From Tumebacillus algifaecis (lineage in GTDB: Bacteria; Bacillota; Bacilli; Tumebacillales; Tumebacillaceae): a stretch of DNA of 64,000 bases. Where the stretch lies: positions 3,705,501 to 3,769,500 of the forward strand of contig NZ_CP022657.1 in assembly GCF_002243515.1 (NCBI RefSeq), read 5' to 3'. Below, piece after piece: positions 24,410 through 33,057 of this stretch (its first letter is position 1; the number at the start of each line of letters is the position of its first letter). A model generated the notes under the pieces. That model was given only the letters and a program-made list of their open reading frames with translations, was not told the DNA's origin and ran no database searches. The position numbers were made by a program, and so were the translations under genes.

Positions 24410-26005
24410 AGAGCACTGTAAAAAGGCTCATAAAAAATGGAAACAGCACCCACACGGGTGCTGTTTGCTTTATAATGGAACTATTCTAATCTACTGAGGT
24501 TGAGTTTCTATATTACATTCCAGTAAACAAACGAAAGCTTCGTTTCACGCAGAACTTTATCATTTGATCCCATCAGATCATTTATTACGTAAGATTAACG
24601 ATGTTGTTGATTTTGACTTTATTCATTCACTCGTCGAAGACTCCTACTGTTTGTACTACGGCCGTCCGGCGAATGAACCGGAACTGCTGTTTCGATTGCT
24701 TTTCCTTCAGTTCCTTTATAATCTTTCGGACGAACGCGTCATCCAAGAGGCTCAGGTCAACTTGGCATATAAATGGTTCATCGGCCTCAATCCGGAAGAT
24801 CAACTTTCTCGTTTTCGAAATCACCGCTTAGGAGCTAACCGCGTTGAGCGAGTTCTCTTTGAGTTGGTTCGCCAATGCGTCGACCAAAAGTTGATTCAAT
24901 CAAAAGTCTTATTGATCGGTTCAACTCATACATTTGCCAACACACAAAAACAAGACGCACTCAATGTACTAAAAGACGCGGCGAAACGTCTTCACCGTTC
25001 TGTGACCAAAAAACATCCTAAGCTAGACAAAAGGCTTCCCAAACTCCCAAAACCTTCTGGTGAAAGTCGTAGAAGAATTGCTGCCTGACGCAGAGGGAGC
25101 CATCCGAGAAAAGTTGGACTTTGCAAAACGTATCGTCGCAGACGAAAGGTTGCTTGCAAGAAAGGGAATCATGTCTGCCATAGATCCCGATGCAAGATTC
25201 GTTGGAAATCCAGCACCAAGTCGTTTTTCGGATACAAAGAACACATCGCCATGACTGAGGAAGAGATTATTACAGCTATTGAAGTAACGGGTGGTTCGTC
25301 TGACGACGGCAAACTTTTACCGAACTTGCTCGAGAGCACACAAACAACAGGAATACAAGTTGAAGAGGTTTTAGCGGATACTGCCTACTCCGGCAGCACG
25401 AATCTCAAACTGTTGCAAGAGCAGAACATCACAGCTACAATCCCACTTAATCCGTCGGTCTACTCATCTCGCAGCCAAGGCGATGGTTTTCTCTATGTCA
25501 AAGACGCAGACGCTGTTCAATGTCCAGCCGGACATTTGAGTGTTCGCAAATCCCGACAGGGCAAGAAGAATGTCGGTACAAATCAGGTAATGGTTTATTA
25601 CTTTGATGTAGAGAAGTGCAAAACTTGTCCTTTGCGGGATGGTTGCTACAATCCGGGAGCTAGGACAAAGACTTATTCCATTCGTCTGATCTCTAAGCAT
25701 CATGAACAGCAGATGAAATATGAGCAAACTTCTCTGTTTCAAATGCGAAAGCGGCGCCGCTCGAATATTGAGCACAAAAATGCCGAACTGAAAATTTATC
25801 ATGGGATGACCAGGGCCAGATACCGAGGTCTCTTCGGCATGAAGATTCAAGCTTACCTTACGGCTTTCGCCGTGAATGCGAAAAGGATGACGCGGCTTCA
25901 AGACCAGAAAAAGGCGAGCCTCCTAAGTGGAAGCTCGCCTTTTTCTGGTCAAAATTCATCCTCGCCCTAGTTGAGCTCTCCACAAAGTCACTTTTGCAGT
26001 GCTCT
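24410..26005 (+). mobile_element. IS1182-family insertion sequence, full length (1596 bp)
   Basis: Ends AGAGCACTG and CAGTGCTCT. A hairpin AAACAGCACCC / GGGTGCTGTTT (24441-24466) near the left end blocks incoming transcription, and a terminator (about 25912-25947, GGCGAGC / GCTCGCC) follows the transposase. Its own right flank (CCTGAGGG) does not match its left flank, so this copy alone has no target duplication. Confidence 0.8.
24534..25970 (+). pseudogene. IS1182-family transposase, inactivated
   Basis: Three lesions are visible. The first DDE Asp is Gly (LLIGSTHTFAN instead of xxIDSTH). A short in-frame deletion removes the segment between PEDQL and SRFRNHRLG. Two frameshifts occur, near 25070 and 25200, before the C-terminal part restarts in frame (MTEEEIITAIEVTGGSSDDGK...). 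Intact family landmarks remain: GRPANEPELLFRLL, QLPxx..FRNHRLG, CKTCPLRDGCY, RRSNIEHKNAELK. The element cannot move without a helper. Confidence 0.85.
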
Positions 26006-26027
26006 CCTGAGGGAGTCGCTTTTTTTC

Positions 26028-26126
26028 TTAGTAGCAGACAAATGCGCAAGAATCTTGCGTAACGCCCGGTCGCAGTTGCGGGGTGTTGAATTGCACAACT
26101 TGAACATCCAGATCAAAATTTTCCAT
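26028..26126 (-). CDS. FDLD-leader Cys peptide 9 (32 aa)
   Basis: Begins MENFDLDVQVVQFNTPQ and ends TQDSCAFVCY. Last and shortest gene of the second sub-operon. GAAAGGAG precedes the ATG by about 9 bases. Shares the leader FDLDVQ and core SCxxxC with its eight neighbours. Probably a ribosomal-peptide precursor whose Thr/Ser and two Cys could form thioether rings; no maturation enzyme is nearby. Confidence 0.75.
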   Translation of the reverse strand: MENFDLDVQVVQFNTPQLRPGVTQDSCAFVCY

Positions 26127-26176
26127 GGGTACGATCTCCTTTCCAGATTCGAATTTTCTAAATTTACAAGCTGTTC

Positions 26177-26299
26177 TTACGCCAGGGTCAGATCTTCCGG
26201 GTAGCAGACGAATGCGCAAGAAGTTTGCGTGATGCCCGGCATTACCTTGGTGGTGGTGATTTGCTCGATTTGAACATCCAGATCGAAGAAGTTTTCCAT
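26177..26299 (-). CDS. FDLD-leader Cys peptide 8 (40 aa)
   Basis: MENFFDLDVQIEQITTTK, then TQTSCAFVCY and a short tail PEDLTLA. AAAGGAG ribosome site about 9 bases before the ATG. The tail is very like that of peptide 4 (YPDLILA), so the two share a recent ancestor although they lie in different sub-operons. Confidence 0.75.
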   Translation of the reverse strand: MENFFDLDVQIEQITTTKVMPGITQTSCAFVCYPEDLTLA

Positions 26300-26335
26300 C
26301 AGAATCGCTCCTTTCTTTTATTTAAACTCGTGAAC

Positions 26336-26446
26336 TTACTCGCAAACGAATGCGCAGGAACCTTCCGCAGTTTCGATCGTGTTCATGACGACATCAGCGG
26401 TGTTCAACTGCGTGATTTGCACATCCAGATCAAAGAAGTTTTCCAT
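26336..26446 (-). CDS. FDLD-leader Cys peptide 7 (36 aa)
   Basis: MENFFDLDVQITQLNTAD ... ETAEGSCAFVCE. AGAGGAG ribosome site. Core SCAFVC is identical to peptides 5, 6, 8 and 9, while the stretch between leader and core differs, as expected for diversifying precursor families. Confidence 0.75.
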   Translation of the reverse strand: MENFFDLDVQITQLNTADVVMNTIETAEGSCAFVCE

Positions 26447-26473
26447 TAGAAAATCTCCTCTCTTGCGTGAGAT

Positions 26474-26581
26474 TTAGACAGCATCGCAAACAAATGCGCA
26501 AGACGTGTTATCACCAGTCGGTCTGTAGTCGACCACTTGGGTCACGTTCGAGACTTGTACATCGAGATCGAACATTTCCAT
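26474..26581 (-). CDS. FDLD-leader Cys peptide 6 (35 aa)
   Basis: MEMFDLDVQVSNVTQVVDY, then DNTSCAFVCDAV. AAAGGAGG about 8 bases upstream of the ATG. Leader MEMFDLDVQV is shared exactly with peptide 5. Confidence 0.75.
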   Translation of the reverse strand: MEMFDLDVQVSNVTQVVDYRPTGDNTSCAFVCDAV

Positions 26582-26620
26582 CACGATCGCCTCCTTTCTA
26601 TCGGAACAGATTCGAATCTA

Positions 26621-26728
26621 TTAGTACGGTTCGCAAACAAATGCGCAAGAACCAACGGCGGTCCGCACAGCTGCTACTTCTGCGATCGCTTCTTGCTCAA
26701 CTTGCACGTCCAGATCGAACATTTCCAT
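26621..26728 (-). CDS. FDLD-leader Cys peptide 5 (35 aa)
   Basis: MEMFDLDVQVEQEAIAEVAA, then TAVGSCAFVCEPY. AAAGGAGG ribosome site. First gene after the internal promoter at 26769-26796, so it leads the second sub-operon (peptides 5 to 9). Confidence 0.75.
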   Translation of the reverse strand: MEMFDLDVQVEQEAIAEVAAVRTAVGSCAFVCEPY

Positions 26729-26768
26729 TATGATAACCTCCTTTCCTCTTAACTGATTTTCTAATTAA

Positions 26769-26796
26769 AATATAATTCAAAATATTTATTTGTCAA
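26769..26796 (-). promoter_or_regulatory. Internal promoter P2 of the peptide array
   Basis: Minus strand -35 TTGACA (26791-26796), -10 TATATT (26769-26774), spacer 16. The sequence around the -10 (GAATTATATTTT) is the same as in P1, so both are probably controlled alike. Confidence 0.75.
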
Positions 26797-26918
26797 CATT
26801 TGAACTTTACTCACAACGAAAGAACAATACCCCAAACGAAAATACGACAAAAAGCGTGCAAACATCGTACCGCTCAGTACTTTGTCTACACGCTGTTCGC
26901 ATGCAGGAGTTGTCTTTC

Positions 26919-27038
26919 TTACGCCAGGATGAGATCCGGATAGCAGACGTATGCGCAAGTATCTTGCGTTTCGCCCGGCATGATCGCATCGTTGATGACT
27001 TGCTCGATTTGAACATCGAGATCAAAGAACTTTTCCAA
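26919..27038 (-). CDS. FDLD-leader Cys peptide 4 (39 aa, TTG start)
   Basis: Starts at TTG 27038 with AAAGGGG about 8 bases upstream: MEKFFDLDVQIEQVINDA, then TQDTCAYVCYPDLILA. Too short and with a non-ATG start, so easily missed. Thr replaces the Ser before the first Cys, a change that suits dehydration chemistry. Last gene before the 190-bp gap that holds P2. Confidence 0.72.
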   Translation of the reverse strand: MEKFFDLDVQIEQVINDAIMPGETQDTCAYVCYPDLILA

Positions 27039-27052
27039 CACGCGACCCCTTT

Positions 27053-27166
27053 TTAGTACGAATCATCGTTGCAGACTTCCCCGCAAGAATCTGTCGTTTC
27101 GGCGGGCATGATCAATTGGGTATTGATTTGTTCGATCGTCAAATCAAGGTCAAAGAGCTTTTCCAT
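27053..27166 (-). CDS. FDLD-leader Cys peptide 3 (37 aa)
   Basis: MEKLFDLDLTIEQINTQL, then TTDSCGEVCNDDSY. AAAAGGGG ribosome site. The DSCGEVC core recalls the DGCGxTC core of actinobacterial FxLD-family lanthipeptide precursors. Confidence 0.72.
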   Translation of the reverse strand: MEKLFDLDLTIEQINTQLIMPAETTDSCGEVCNDDSY

Positions 27167-27181
27167 CAGCAGACACCCCTT

Positions 27182-27298
27182 TTACAAAGTACCCGTTGGG
27201 TCGCAATGATCGGCACAAGAATCTTGCGTGTCGGTCCTAATAACATCGTTGTTGCTGACGTGCTGGATTTGCAAATCAAGATCAAAAAGCTTTTCCAT
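27182..27298 (-). CDS. FDLD-leader Cys peptide 2 (38 aa)
   Basis: MEKLFDLDLQIQHVSNND, then TQDSCADHCDPTGTL. AAGGGGGG ribosome site. Same CxxxC spacing, with different residues inside the ring-sized gap. Confidence 0.72.
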   Translation of the reverse strand: MEKLFDLDLQIQHVSNNDVIRTDTQDSCADHCDPTGTL

Positions 27299-27318
27299 CA
27301 GGTATTCCCCCCTTCTTA

Positions 27319-27423
27319 CTAAAAGATGTTGCACAAGTAATCGCAACTAATGTAAGAAGTAATGTGTCCCTGTTCCGGGGTTACTTCGATAACTTGAATG
27401 TCAAGATCAAACAGTGTTTCCAT
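27319..27423 (-). CDS. FDLD-leader Cys peptide 1 (34 aa)
   Basis: METLFDLDIQVIEVTPEQG, then ITSYISCDYLCNIF. AAAGGAGGTGA lies before the ATG and is the best ribosome site of the array. The most divergent member, directly after promoter P1. Confidence 0.72.
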   Translation of the reverse strand: METLFDLDIQVIEVTPEQGHITSYISCDYLCNIF

Positions 27424-27470
27424 CGTCGTGTCACCTCCTTTCTAATTTCACATGTTATATTTTAATAAAA

Positions 27471-27499
27471 AATATAATTCATAATAATTGTTGTGTCAA
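27471..27499 (-). promoter_or_regulatory. Promoter P1 of the peptide array
   Basis: Minus strand -35 TTGACA (27494-27499), -10 TATATT (27471-27476), spacer 17, about 50 bases before peptide 1. Confidence 0.75.
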
Positions 27500-27527
27500 G
27501 TTTTACTTTTAGTTAGAAAAATGCGCC

Positions 27528-27858
27528 TATTCCATTCGTCTGATCTCTAAGCATCATGAACAGCAGATGAAATATGAGCAAACTTCTCTGTTTCAAATGC
27601 GAAAGCGGCGCCGCTCGAATATTGAGCACAAAAATGCCGAACTGAAAATTTATCATGGGATGACCAGGGCCAGATACCGTGGTCTCTTCGGCATGAAGAT
27701 TCAAGCTTACCTTACGGCTTTCGCCGTGAATGCGAAAAGGATGACGCGGCTTCAAGACCAGCAAAGGCGAGCCTCCTAAGTGGAAGCTCGCCTTTTTCTG
27801 GTCAAAATTTATCCTCGCCCTAGTTGAGCTCTCCACAAAGTCACTTTTGCAGTGCTCT
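27528..27858 (+). mobile_element. IS1182-type right-end fragment (331 bp)
   Basis: Almost identical to 25674-26005, with one base less in an A-run region and a few substitutions (for example taccgt for taccga). It carries the last part of the transposase frame, the terminator and the right inverted repeat, but no left end. Confidence 0.88.
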
Positions 27859-27866
27859 CTGAGCAG
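27859..27866 (+). repeat. 8-bp target duplication, right copy
   Basis: CTGAGCAG, followed by GGAGCCTTTTT, the 3' half of the interrupted antiporter terminator. Confidence 0.85.
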
Positions 27867-27901
27867 GGAGCCTTTTTCGTTCTTTCGATCTGTTTCTCCG
27901 A

Positions 27902-29602
27902 CTACAATTTAAACGCACTGACCGAATCTTGCAGTTCGTTTGCCATTTTAGCCAGCATATTCGAAGCGGAAGTGATCTCTTCCATAGAAGCTGTCTGCTC
28001 TTGCACAGTCGCAGCCACCTGTTGCGTGTTGCCAGCCGCTTGATCGGAGAACGATGCGATCGTATCGATCGCCAAGACCAGTTCCTGTGTCCCCGCATTG
28101 ACTTGCTCCACCGCTTCGACGGTGTCTTGCGCCTGTTTCGCCAGCGAGTTGACCGCCGCATGAATGCCACGGAAGGAGTCTCCGGTCAGGTGGATCATCC
28201 GGATGCCTTCATCGAACGATTTAGTCCCTTCATTCATCGAGACGATCGCCACACCAGCATCCGTTTGTACTTCACCGATCAGCGCACGAATATGATCGGC
28301 TGCCGAAGCGGACTGCTCGGCCAGTTTGCGCACTTCGTCTGCAACCACGGCAAAGCCTTTGCCCTGCTCACCTGCGCGCGATGCTTCGATCGCTGCGTTG
28401 AGCGCCAACAGGTTGGTTTGGCCCGCAATGCTTGTGATCAGCGCAACGATTTGTCCGATCTCGTCCGTCTTCTGTCCAAGCTTGTTCAATACTTGCGCGG
28501 TGCTGTGAATCTTCTCCGTGCTCGTTTCCATCTGCTTGATCGTCTTGTCCACCACATCATGCCCGTCTTTCGCGCGCTCCGTCGCCGTGCGCGTCGAATC
28601 GGTCACTGTGGTGATGCCAGATACGATCTGATCGATGTTGACCTTCATCGCGGACACGATCTTCGTCGTGTCGGTCACGCCTTGCAATTGCTTGTCCGCA
28701 CCGCTCGATACTTCCTGTACGGAAGCTGCGATCTGCTCCGCTGCACGGCACGTATGATCTGCTCCAGCCATCAATTGCTCCGAGGTCGAAGCTACCTGTG
28801 CGGAGTTCAAGGATACTTGATGCAGGATTCCGCGCAAGTTGTCCACCATCTTATCAAAGTCTCGGCCGAGGTCACCGATCTCATCGCGGGACTTCATGTT
28901 CAGAGCATCCAGCGTCAAATCACCATCTGCTACTTTCTTCACCTGCGCCGCCAGACGATACACCGGCGCGGTCAACATTCTAGAGATCACGATCACGATC
29001 AGAATGCTCAACACAATCGCTGCGCCCGATAGAATTAACACAAAATTTTTGCCATCATGGTTGATCTCGACCGATCTTTTGGTCGCTGCTGAGCCAGAAT
29101 CTTGATTGATCTGCTTCAGTTTGATCAAATCGGCTGTCGCTTTGTCAAACTCGATCAAGGCTGCAGTATCCGCATTGTTGAATCCTAAGCTATCACGTTC
29201 TTCTGCCGCTTTCAACAGGAGTGGAATTTGCTTTTCAAACGCCGCATAAGAGCTGGCAAACGAATTAAAAAGCGCTACCTCTTCTTCACCTTGGGAGAGT
29301 TCCTTAAACAGAACCATCTTGCTAGTAACTTCTGCTTGGCTGGCCTTGATGGCCTTGATGACCGCTTCGGTCGCTTCGGGCGTCTGCGCCAAGCGCATCC
29401 GCGTCATCAACCGTTGCATGTTGGTGACATTCGCATTAATGTCGCCAGCAATCGCAACACTTGGCAATACATGAGCGTCAATCTCGTTCGCTTGCTTTTC
29501 CATGTTGTCCATTCGCTCGACCGCCACTGCTCCAATTGCGATCAGCAACAATAGGACGAGGAAAAAGCTTACGAATAATTTCATACGTACTGAAAATTTC
29601 AT
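27902..29602 (-). CDS. Methyl-accepting chemotaxis protein
   Basis: 566 aa. TM1 at residues about 8-29, a 160-aa four-helix-bundle extracellular sensor (4HB_MCP type), TM2 about 188-210, then HAMP and a long cytoplasmic signalling domain. The hairpin tip is the highly conserved [46 protein letters not shown]. It passes ligand signals to CheA/CheW. GGGGGAA lies before the ATG. The neighbouring MCP (29793) is a paralogue in the same direction. Confidence 0.93.
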   Translation of the reverse strand: MKFSVRMKLFVSFFLVLLLLIAIGAVAVERMDNMEKQANEIDAHVLPSVAIAGDINANVTNMQRLMTRMRLAQTPEATEAVIKAIKASQAEVTSKMVLFKELSQGEEEVALFNSFASSYAAFEKQIPLLLKAAEERDSLGFNNADTAALIEFDKATADLIKLKQINQDSGSAATKRSVEINHDGKNFVLILSGAAIVLSILIVIVISRMLTAPVYRLAAQVKKVADGDLTLDALNMKSRDEIGDLGRDFDKMVDNLRGILHQVSLNSAQVASTSEQLMAGADHTCRAAEQIAASVQEVSSGADKQLQGVTDTTKIVSAMKVNIDQIVSGITTVTDSTRTATERAKDGHDVVDKTIKQMETSTEKIHSTAQVLNKLGQKTDEIGQIVALITSIAGQTNLLALNAAIEASRAGEQGKGFAVVADEVRKLAEQSASAADHIRALIGEVQTDAGVAIVSMNEGTKSFDEGIRMIHLTGDSFRGIHAAVNSLAKQAQDTVEAVEQVNAGTQELVLAIDTIASFSDQAAGNTQQVAATVQEQTASMEEITSASNMLAKMANELQDSVSAFKL

Positions 29603-29753
29603 GTCATTAGTTCCCCCTCATAGCAATAAGTACACCTATTAGTCAATAATCGACATGGTTTCGACATCCACAAACCTTATAATAAATGAATATGCGACAT
29701 TTTGAAAGAGATTTTTTATAACTTTTAGGAATGCATAAATAAATATCGCATGA

Positions 29754-29790
29754 AAAAAGGGCTCTCTAACTTTGATGAGCCCCATTTTCC
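29754..29790 (-). terminator. Intrinsic terminator after second chemoreceptor gene
   Basis: Minus strand GGGCTC / GAGCCC with a T6 run. Confidence 0.75.
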
Positions 29791-29792
29791 CT

Positions 29793-31490
29793 CTATAATT
29801 TGAACGAGCTCAGCGATTCCTGCAACTCTCCCGCCATCTTCGAAAGTTGGTGTGAAGCGCTCGAAATTTCCTCCATCGAAGCGTTTTGCTCTTCGACCGC
29901 TGAGGCCACCTGTTGCGTGTTGGCCGCCGCCTGTTCCGAAACGGCCGCGATGCCTTCCATCGTGCCTACCATCGTCTGCGCGCCTGCGTTGACCTGCTGT
30001 ACAGCTGCCGACACTTCTTGTGCCTGCTCGGACAGCGTGGTAACAGACGAGAGGATCTGCTCAAATGCCGTCCCGGTCAGCGCGATCATCCGAAAACCTT
30101 CTTCCACAGCCACTGTGCCTTCCCCCATCACGGAGATCGCACGGCTCGTGTCTTCTTGCACCTCCTTGATCAGGCGGGAGATGTGATCGGCCGCGTCGCC
30201 CGACTGCTCAGCCAACTTGCGCACTTCGTCAGCGACAACCGCAAAGCCTTTGCCATGCTCGCCAGCACGCGCCGCTTCGATCGCGGCATTTAAGGCGAGC
30301 AGGTTGGTCTGTCCGGCAATCGATGTGATCAAGGAGACGATTTGTTCAATCTCCTCCGATTTCTGGCCGAGCAGGTCGATCACATCAGCTGTTGAGCTCG
30401 CCTTGTTGCCAATCAATTGCATCTGCGCCACCGTGCGCTCAACCACCTCTTGTCCATCTGCCGCCTTGCTTGTCGCCTGAAACGTAGCATCGGTCACCGC
30501 TTGGATCGAGGACGCAATCTGTGTGACGCTTTGCGAAATGTCGGCGACCACCTGCGTCGAGTCGTGGATGCCACGCAATTGTTTCTCCGCTCCCAGCGAC
30601 ACATCTTGAACAGACTCGGCGATCTGCCCCGCCACTTGACCCGTCTGTTCGGCGCTCGCCGTCAGCTGCTCCGACGTCGCCGCCACTTGATGGGAGTTGA
30701 GTGAGACCTGCTGCAAGATCGTGCGGAGGTTCTCTGTCATCAGATTCACATCATCCGCAAGATCGGCAACCTCATCTTTCGTGGACACCTGTAACGGCTG
30801 TACCGTCAAGTCGCCAGTTGCTACCCGCTTGACCTGTTCGGCAAGACGAAGCACCGGGGAGGAGATTCTGTACGAAACAACAAGTCCGATGGCGATCCCG
30901 ATCAAAATGGCCGCAACCGACAAGATGATCGTGTACCAGCGAGACGATTCATTGATTGCCACCGCTTCGGAGGTAGTCGTTCGCGCATACGCCACATTCA
31001 ATTCGACAAGTTCAGAGACCAACTGGCTCGATTGCACGAAGTCCTGATGGGCAATCGCATTGGTCGCATCCCATGCTTCATTGCTGATCGACGGGTCGAT
31101 CAGCTTGGGAATCTGCTGCTCATACTTCTGCCACTTTTCAGCAAACGCCTGAAATTTGCTGTTCTCCTCGTCCGTTGCAGGTAGCTTTTCATACGAAATG
31201 CGATGTTCATTTATCGCGCTGACCACCTTCGTGAGGTCCTTGCGCAAGCGATCCTGTTCAGATGGATTCGACTCTAATCGAACGCGCAATACCAAGCGGT
31301 TGGCCTCGCGCACTTCGGCACGCAGTTCTGACAACACGATCACACCTGGCATAAGATCGCGGTCAATATGTGCCACCCGCGTCCCAATCTCATTCATCTG
31401 CAGCATTGAAGTCAGGCCCATCGCAACTAAAAGCAATAGAACTACTGAAAAACTTACTAATAATTTCATGCGAATCTTCATTCTCATCAT
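29793..31490 (-). CDS. Methyl-accepting chemotaxis protein (paralogue)
   Basis: 565 aa with the same layout as the preceding receptor: TM1, a sensor of about 160 residues, TM2 near 190-210, HAMP and a signalling domain with [47 protein letters not shown]. Start at ATG 31490, which has AGGAGGAG about 7 bases upstream; an upstream in-frame extension has no ribosome site. It ends in the same FKL tripeptide as its paralogue, so the pair arose by duplication. Confidence 0.93.
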   Translation of the reverse strand: MMRMKIRMKLLVSFSVVLLLLVAMGLTSMLQMNEIGTRVAHIDRDLMPGVIVLSELRAEVREANRLVLRVRLESNPSEQDRLRKDLTKVVSAINEHRISYEKLPATDEENSKFQAFAEKWQKYEQQIPKLIDPSISNEAWDATNAIAHQDFVQSSQLVSELVELNVAYARTTTSEAVAINESSRWYTIILSVAAILIGIAIGLVVSYRISSPVLRLAEQVKRVATGDLTVQPLQVSTKDEVADLADDVNLMTENLRTILQQVSLNSHQVAATSEQLTASAEQTGQVAGQIAESVQDVSLGAEKQLRGIHDSTQVVADISQSVTQIASSIQAVTDATFQATSKAADGQEVVERTVAQMQLIGNKASSTADVIDLLGQKSEEIEQIVSLITSIAGQTNLLALNAAIEAARAGEHGKGFAVVADEVRKLAEQSGDAADHISRLIKEVQEDTSRAISVMGEGTVAVEEGFRMIALTGTAFEQILSSVTTLSEQAQEVSAAVQQVNAGAQTMVGTMEGIAAVSEQAAANTQQVASAVEEQNASMEEISSASHQLSKMAGELQESLSSFKL

Positions 31491-31750
31491 TCTGGCTCCT
31501 CCTGATCTACAGACACTGTTACAATTCAATTGTATCATAATATTAATTCGATTTTCTAAAAATATCCTCCTGCATTATAAAAGGGAAACCCAACAACTTT
31601 TTTGGGGTACCGATCCACCTCTTTGCTCCCTCCGCTCTGCGCGTGATTCATCGTGCAACGCAACCGTTTTCTGCAGGCGCGATCAACTGGGCGAGATACG
31701 GGCGCACCAACTTATATACCGCACCAGAAGGTGCTACCGCCCTGCAACAG

Positions 31751-31781
31751 AAAAAACCTGGCGCGCCGCACGCCAGGTTTG
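31751..31781 (-). terminator. Intrinsic terminator after 62-aa exported protein gene
   Basis: AACCTGGCG / CGCCAGGTT hairpin with T6 on the minus strand. The interval 31491-31750 holds nothing else I can support. Confidence 0.85.
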
Positions 31782-31800
31782 ATCCGCTTCCACTCCCTGA

Positions 31801-31989
31801 TTACTTCTCCATTGCTCCGTGCCACTCCAGCACGTTCTGCGCCAGTGCTCGCTCCTCCTGCACTGCCTGCACCGCCAGAGTCGCATCATCGGTCTGCTTG
31901 GGTACCGCTTCCTCAGCCACGACGAAATCCCCTGTGGTCAGCCCAAGCAAAATGGCAATGAGGAACACTGACACTCCTGGCCCTCTCAT
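31801..31989 (-). CDS. Small exported protein (62 aa)
   Basis: A signal peptide MRGPGVSVFLIAILLGLTTGDFVVA with likely cleavage after VVA or AEE, then a mature helix of about 37 residues, polar and alanine-rich. AGAGGTG lies about 9 bases before the ATG. Followed by a clear terminator, which supports expression. Function unknown. Confidence 0.65.
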   Translation of the reverse strand: MRGPGVSVFLIAILLGLTTGDFVVAEEAVPKQTDDATLAVQAVQEERALAQNVLEWHGAMEK

Positions 31990-32079
31990 CTTCGCGACAC
32001 CTCTGTTTTATCCGTTTCTCGAAAAAGTGTATTCATGTAGCAAGACGTATAGAAGGCAGATCAGGTTTCTCTCTGCACC

Positions 32080-32109
32080 AAAAAAGGACATGCCTGGCAT
32101 GCCCTTTTC
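32080..32109 (-). terminator. Intrinsic terminator after alarmone synthetase gene
   Basis: Minus strand AAAAGGGCATGCC / GGCATGTCCTTTTTT. Confidence 0.8.
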
Positions 32110-32112
32110 CGC

Positions 32113-32910
32113 TTAGACGCTCGGTCCGTCTTGCAATTGTTGCAGTTTCTCTTTGATCTCTTCTGCCAATTCGACCAACTTCTCAATGTCTTCGAACTGC
32201 AGATCGTGAAAGCGCTGATGAAATTCGGCCGCTAGTTCGACATGACCGGAGAGGATCAACTTCTCCATATCGCGGAGAATGTCTTCTACGGTGTTCGATT
32301 TGGTCTCAAATAAAATCTGCGCTTCCAAAATCTCCTCGCGAATCACCGACATCTCGTTGTCGAGTTGAAACGACGCTTCCGCCGCTGATACGAGGCGCTT
32401 GCGAACATTGGTCGGGATGTTGCCGCGATATTTGTAATTCAGCGAGTGCTCGATCGTCGCCCAAAAGTTCATCGCGAGCGTCCGAATCTGAATTTCCGCG
32501 AGCAGTTCCAATTCCCCGTCGGCCGTCTGAATCGGGTATTTGACGATAAAATGGTAGGAACGATACCCGCTCGGCTTGCGGTTGGTCACATAGTCGCGCT
32601 CTTCGACAACCACCATGTCTTTGCGGTTGCGAATGTGCTCCGCCACGCGGTGCATATCCTCCACAAACTGGCACATGATGCGCAGGCCCGCAATGTCTGG
32701 AACCTTTTCCACCTCTTCCAGTGAGATGTTCAAGATCTTGGCTTTCTCGATGACGCTCGAAACCTTTTTCACTCGCCCGGTCACAAATTCGATCGGTGTA
32801 TACTCTTCTCTGCGCTTCAGTTCTGAGCGCAAGGAGCGCAGTTTGACTTTAAGTTCTTCTACCGCTTGTTCATACGGAATCAAGAACGTCTCCCAATCAC
32901 GTCCGTACAC
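32113..32910 (-). CDS. Small alarmone synthetase (RelQ/YjbM type)
   Basis: 265 aa. A single RelA/SpoT synthetase domain without hydrolase, TGS or ACT domains: DWETFLIPYEQAVEELKVKL, YTPIEFVTGRVKKVSSVIEKA, DIAGLRIMCQFVED, KPSGYRSYHFIVKYPI, LAEIQIRTLAMNFWATIEHSLNYKY. It makes (p)ppGpp. I set the start at GTG 32910 because AAGGGGG is 8 bases upstream and the length before DWETFL then matches YjbM. The C-terminal helix of about 55 residues is longer than in Bacillus subtilis. Confidence 0.9.
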   Translation of the reverse strand: MYGRDWETFLIPYEQAVEELKVKLRSLRSELKRREEYTPIEFVTGRVKKVSSVIEKAKILNISLEEVEKVPDIAGLRIMCQFVEDMHRVAEHIRNRKDMVVVEERDYVTNRKPSGYRSYHFIVKYPIQTADGELELLAEIQIRTLAMNFWATIEHSLNYKYRGNIPTNVRKRLVSAAEASFQLDNEMSVIREEILEAQILFETKSNTVEDILRDMEKLILSGHVELAAEFHQRFHDLQFEDIEKLVELAEEIKEKLQQLQDGPSV

Positions 32911-33057
32911 ACGGGACGCCCCCTTCACTTGCGACATGCAATCGATCAGGTACCTAACGCATCGATCATAGCAAATTTGACTCCAAACATCCATTCACAC
33001 TGCTAAGATATTCAGAACCAGCCTCGTTTCATGCGCCGCACGATCGATCATTTCTAA

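Larger units (their letters stand above)
24410..27858. mobile_element. Composite IS1182-type block carrying nine peptide genes
   Basis: A 3449-bp block with 9-bp terminal inverted repeats and flanking 8-bp direct repeats. Left: a full-length IS (24410-26005). Right: a 331-bp IS right-end fragment (27528-27858) in the same orientation. Between them: nine tandem small genes on the opposite strand. Joining the flanks across the duplication restores a terminator hairpin AAAAAGGC / GCCTTTTT with the antiporter stop in its loop. An alternative is later recombination between two IS copies rather than a one-step move. Confidence 0.75.

Noticed and set aside
25464-25901. 145-codon ORF antisense to the transposase
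   Set aside because: Shadow of the transposase frame; repeated in the 331-bp fragment for the same reason.
26816-26900. Short minus-strand ORF MRTACRQSTERYDVC... between peptide 4 and P2
   Set aside because: No ribosome site, no FDLD leader, lies in the promoter gap.
31491-31750. Possible structured leader of the chemoreceptor gene
   Set aside because: Looked for c-di-GMP, T-box and cobalamin signatures; only partial resemblance (GGTACC, AGCAAAG), not enough to call.
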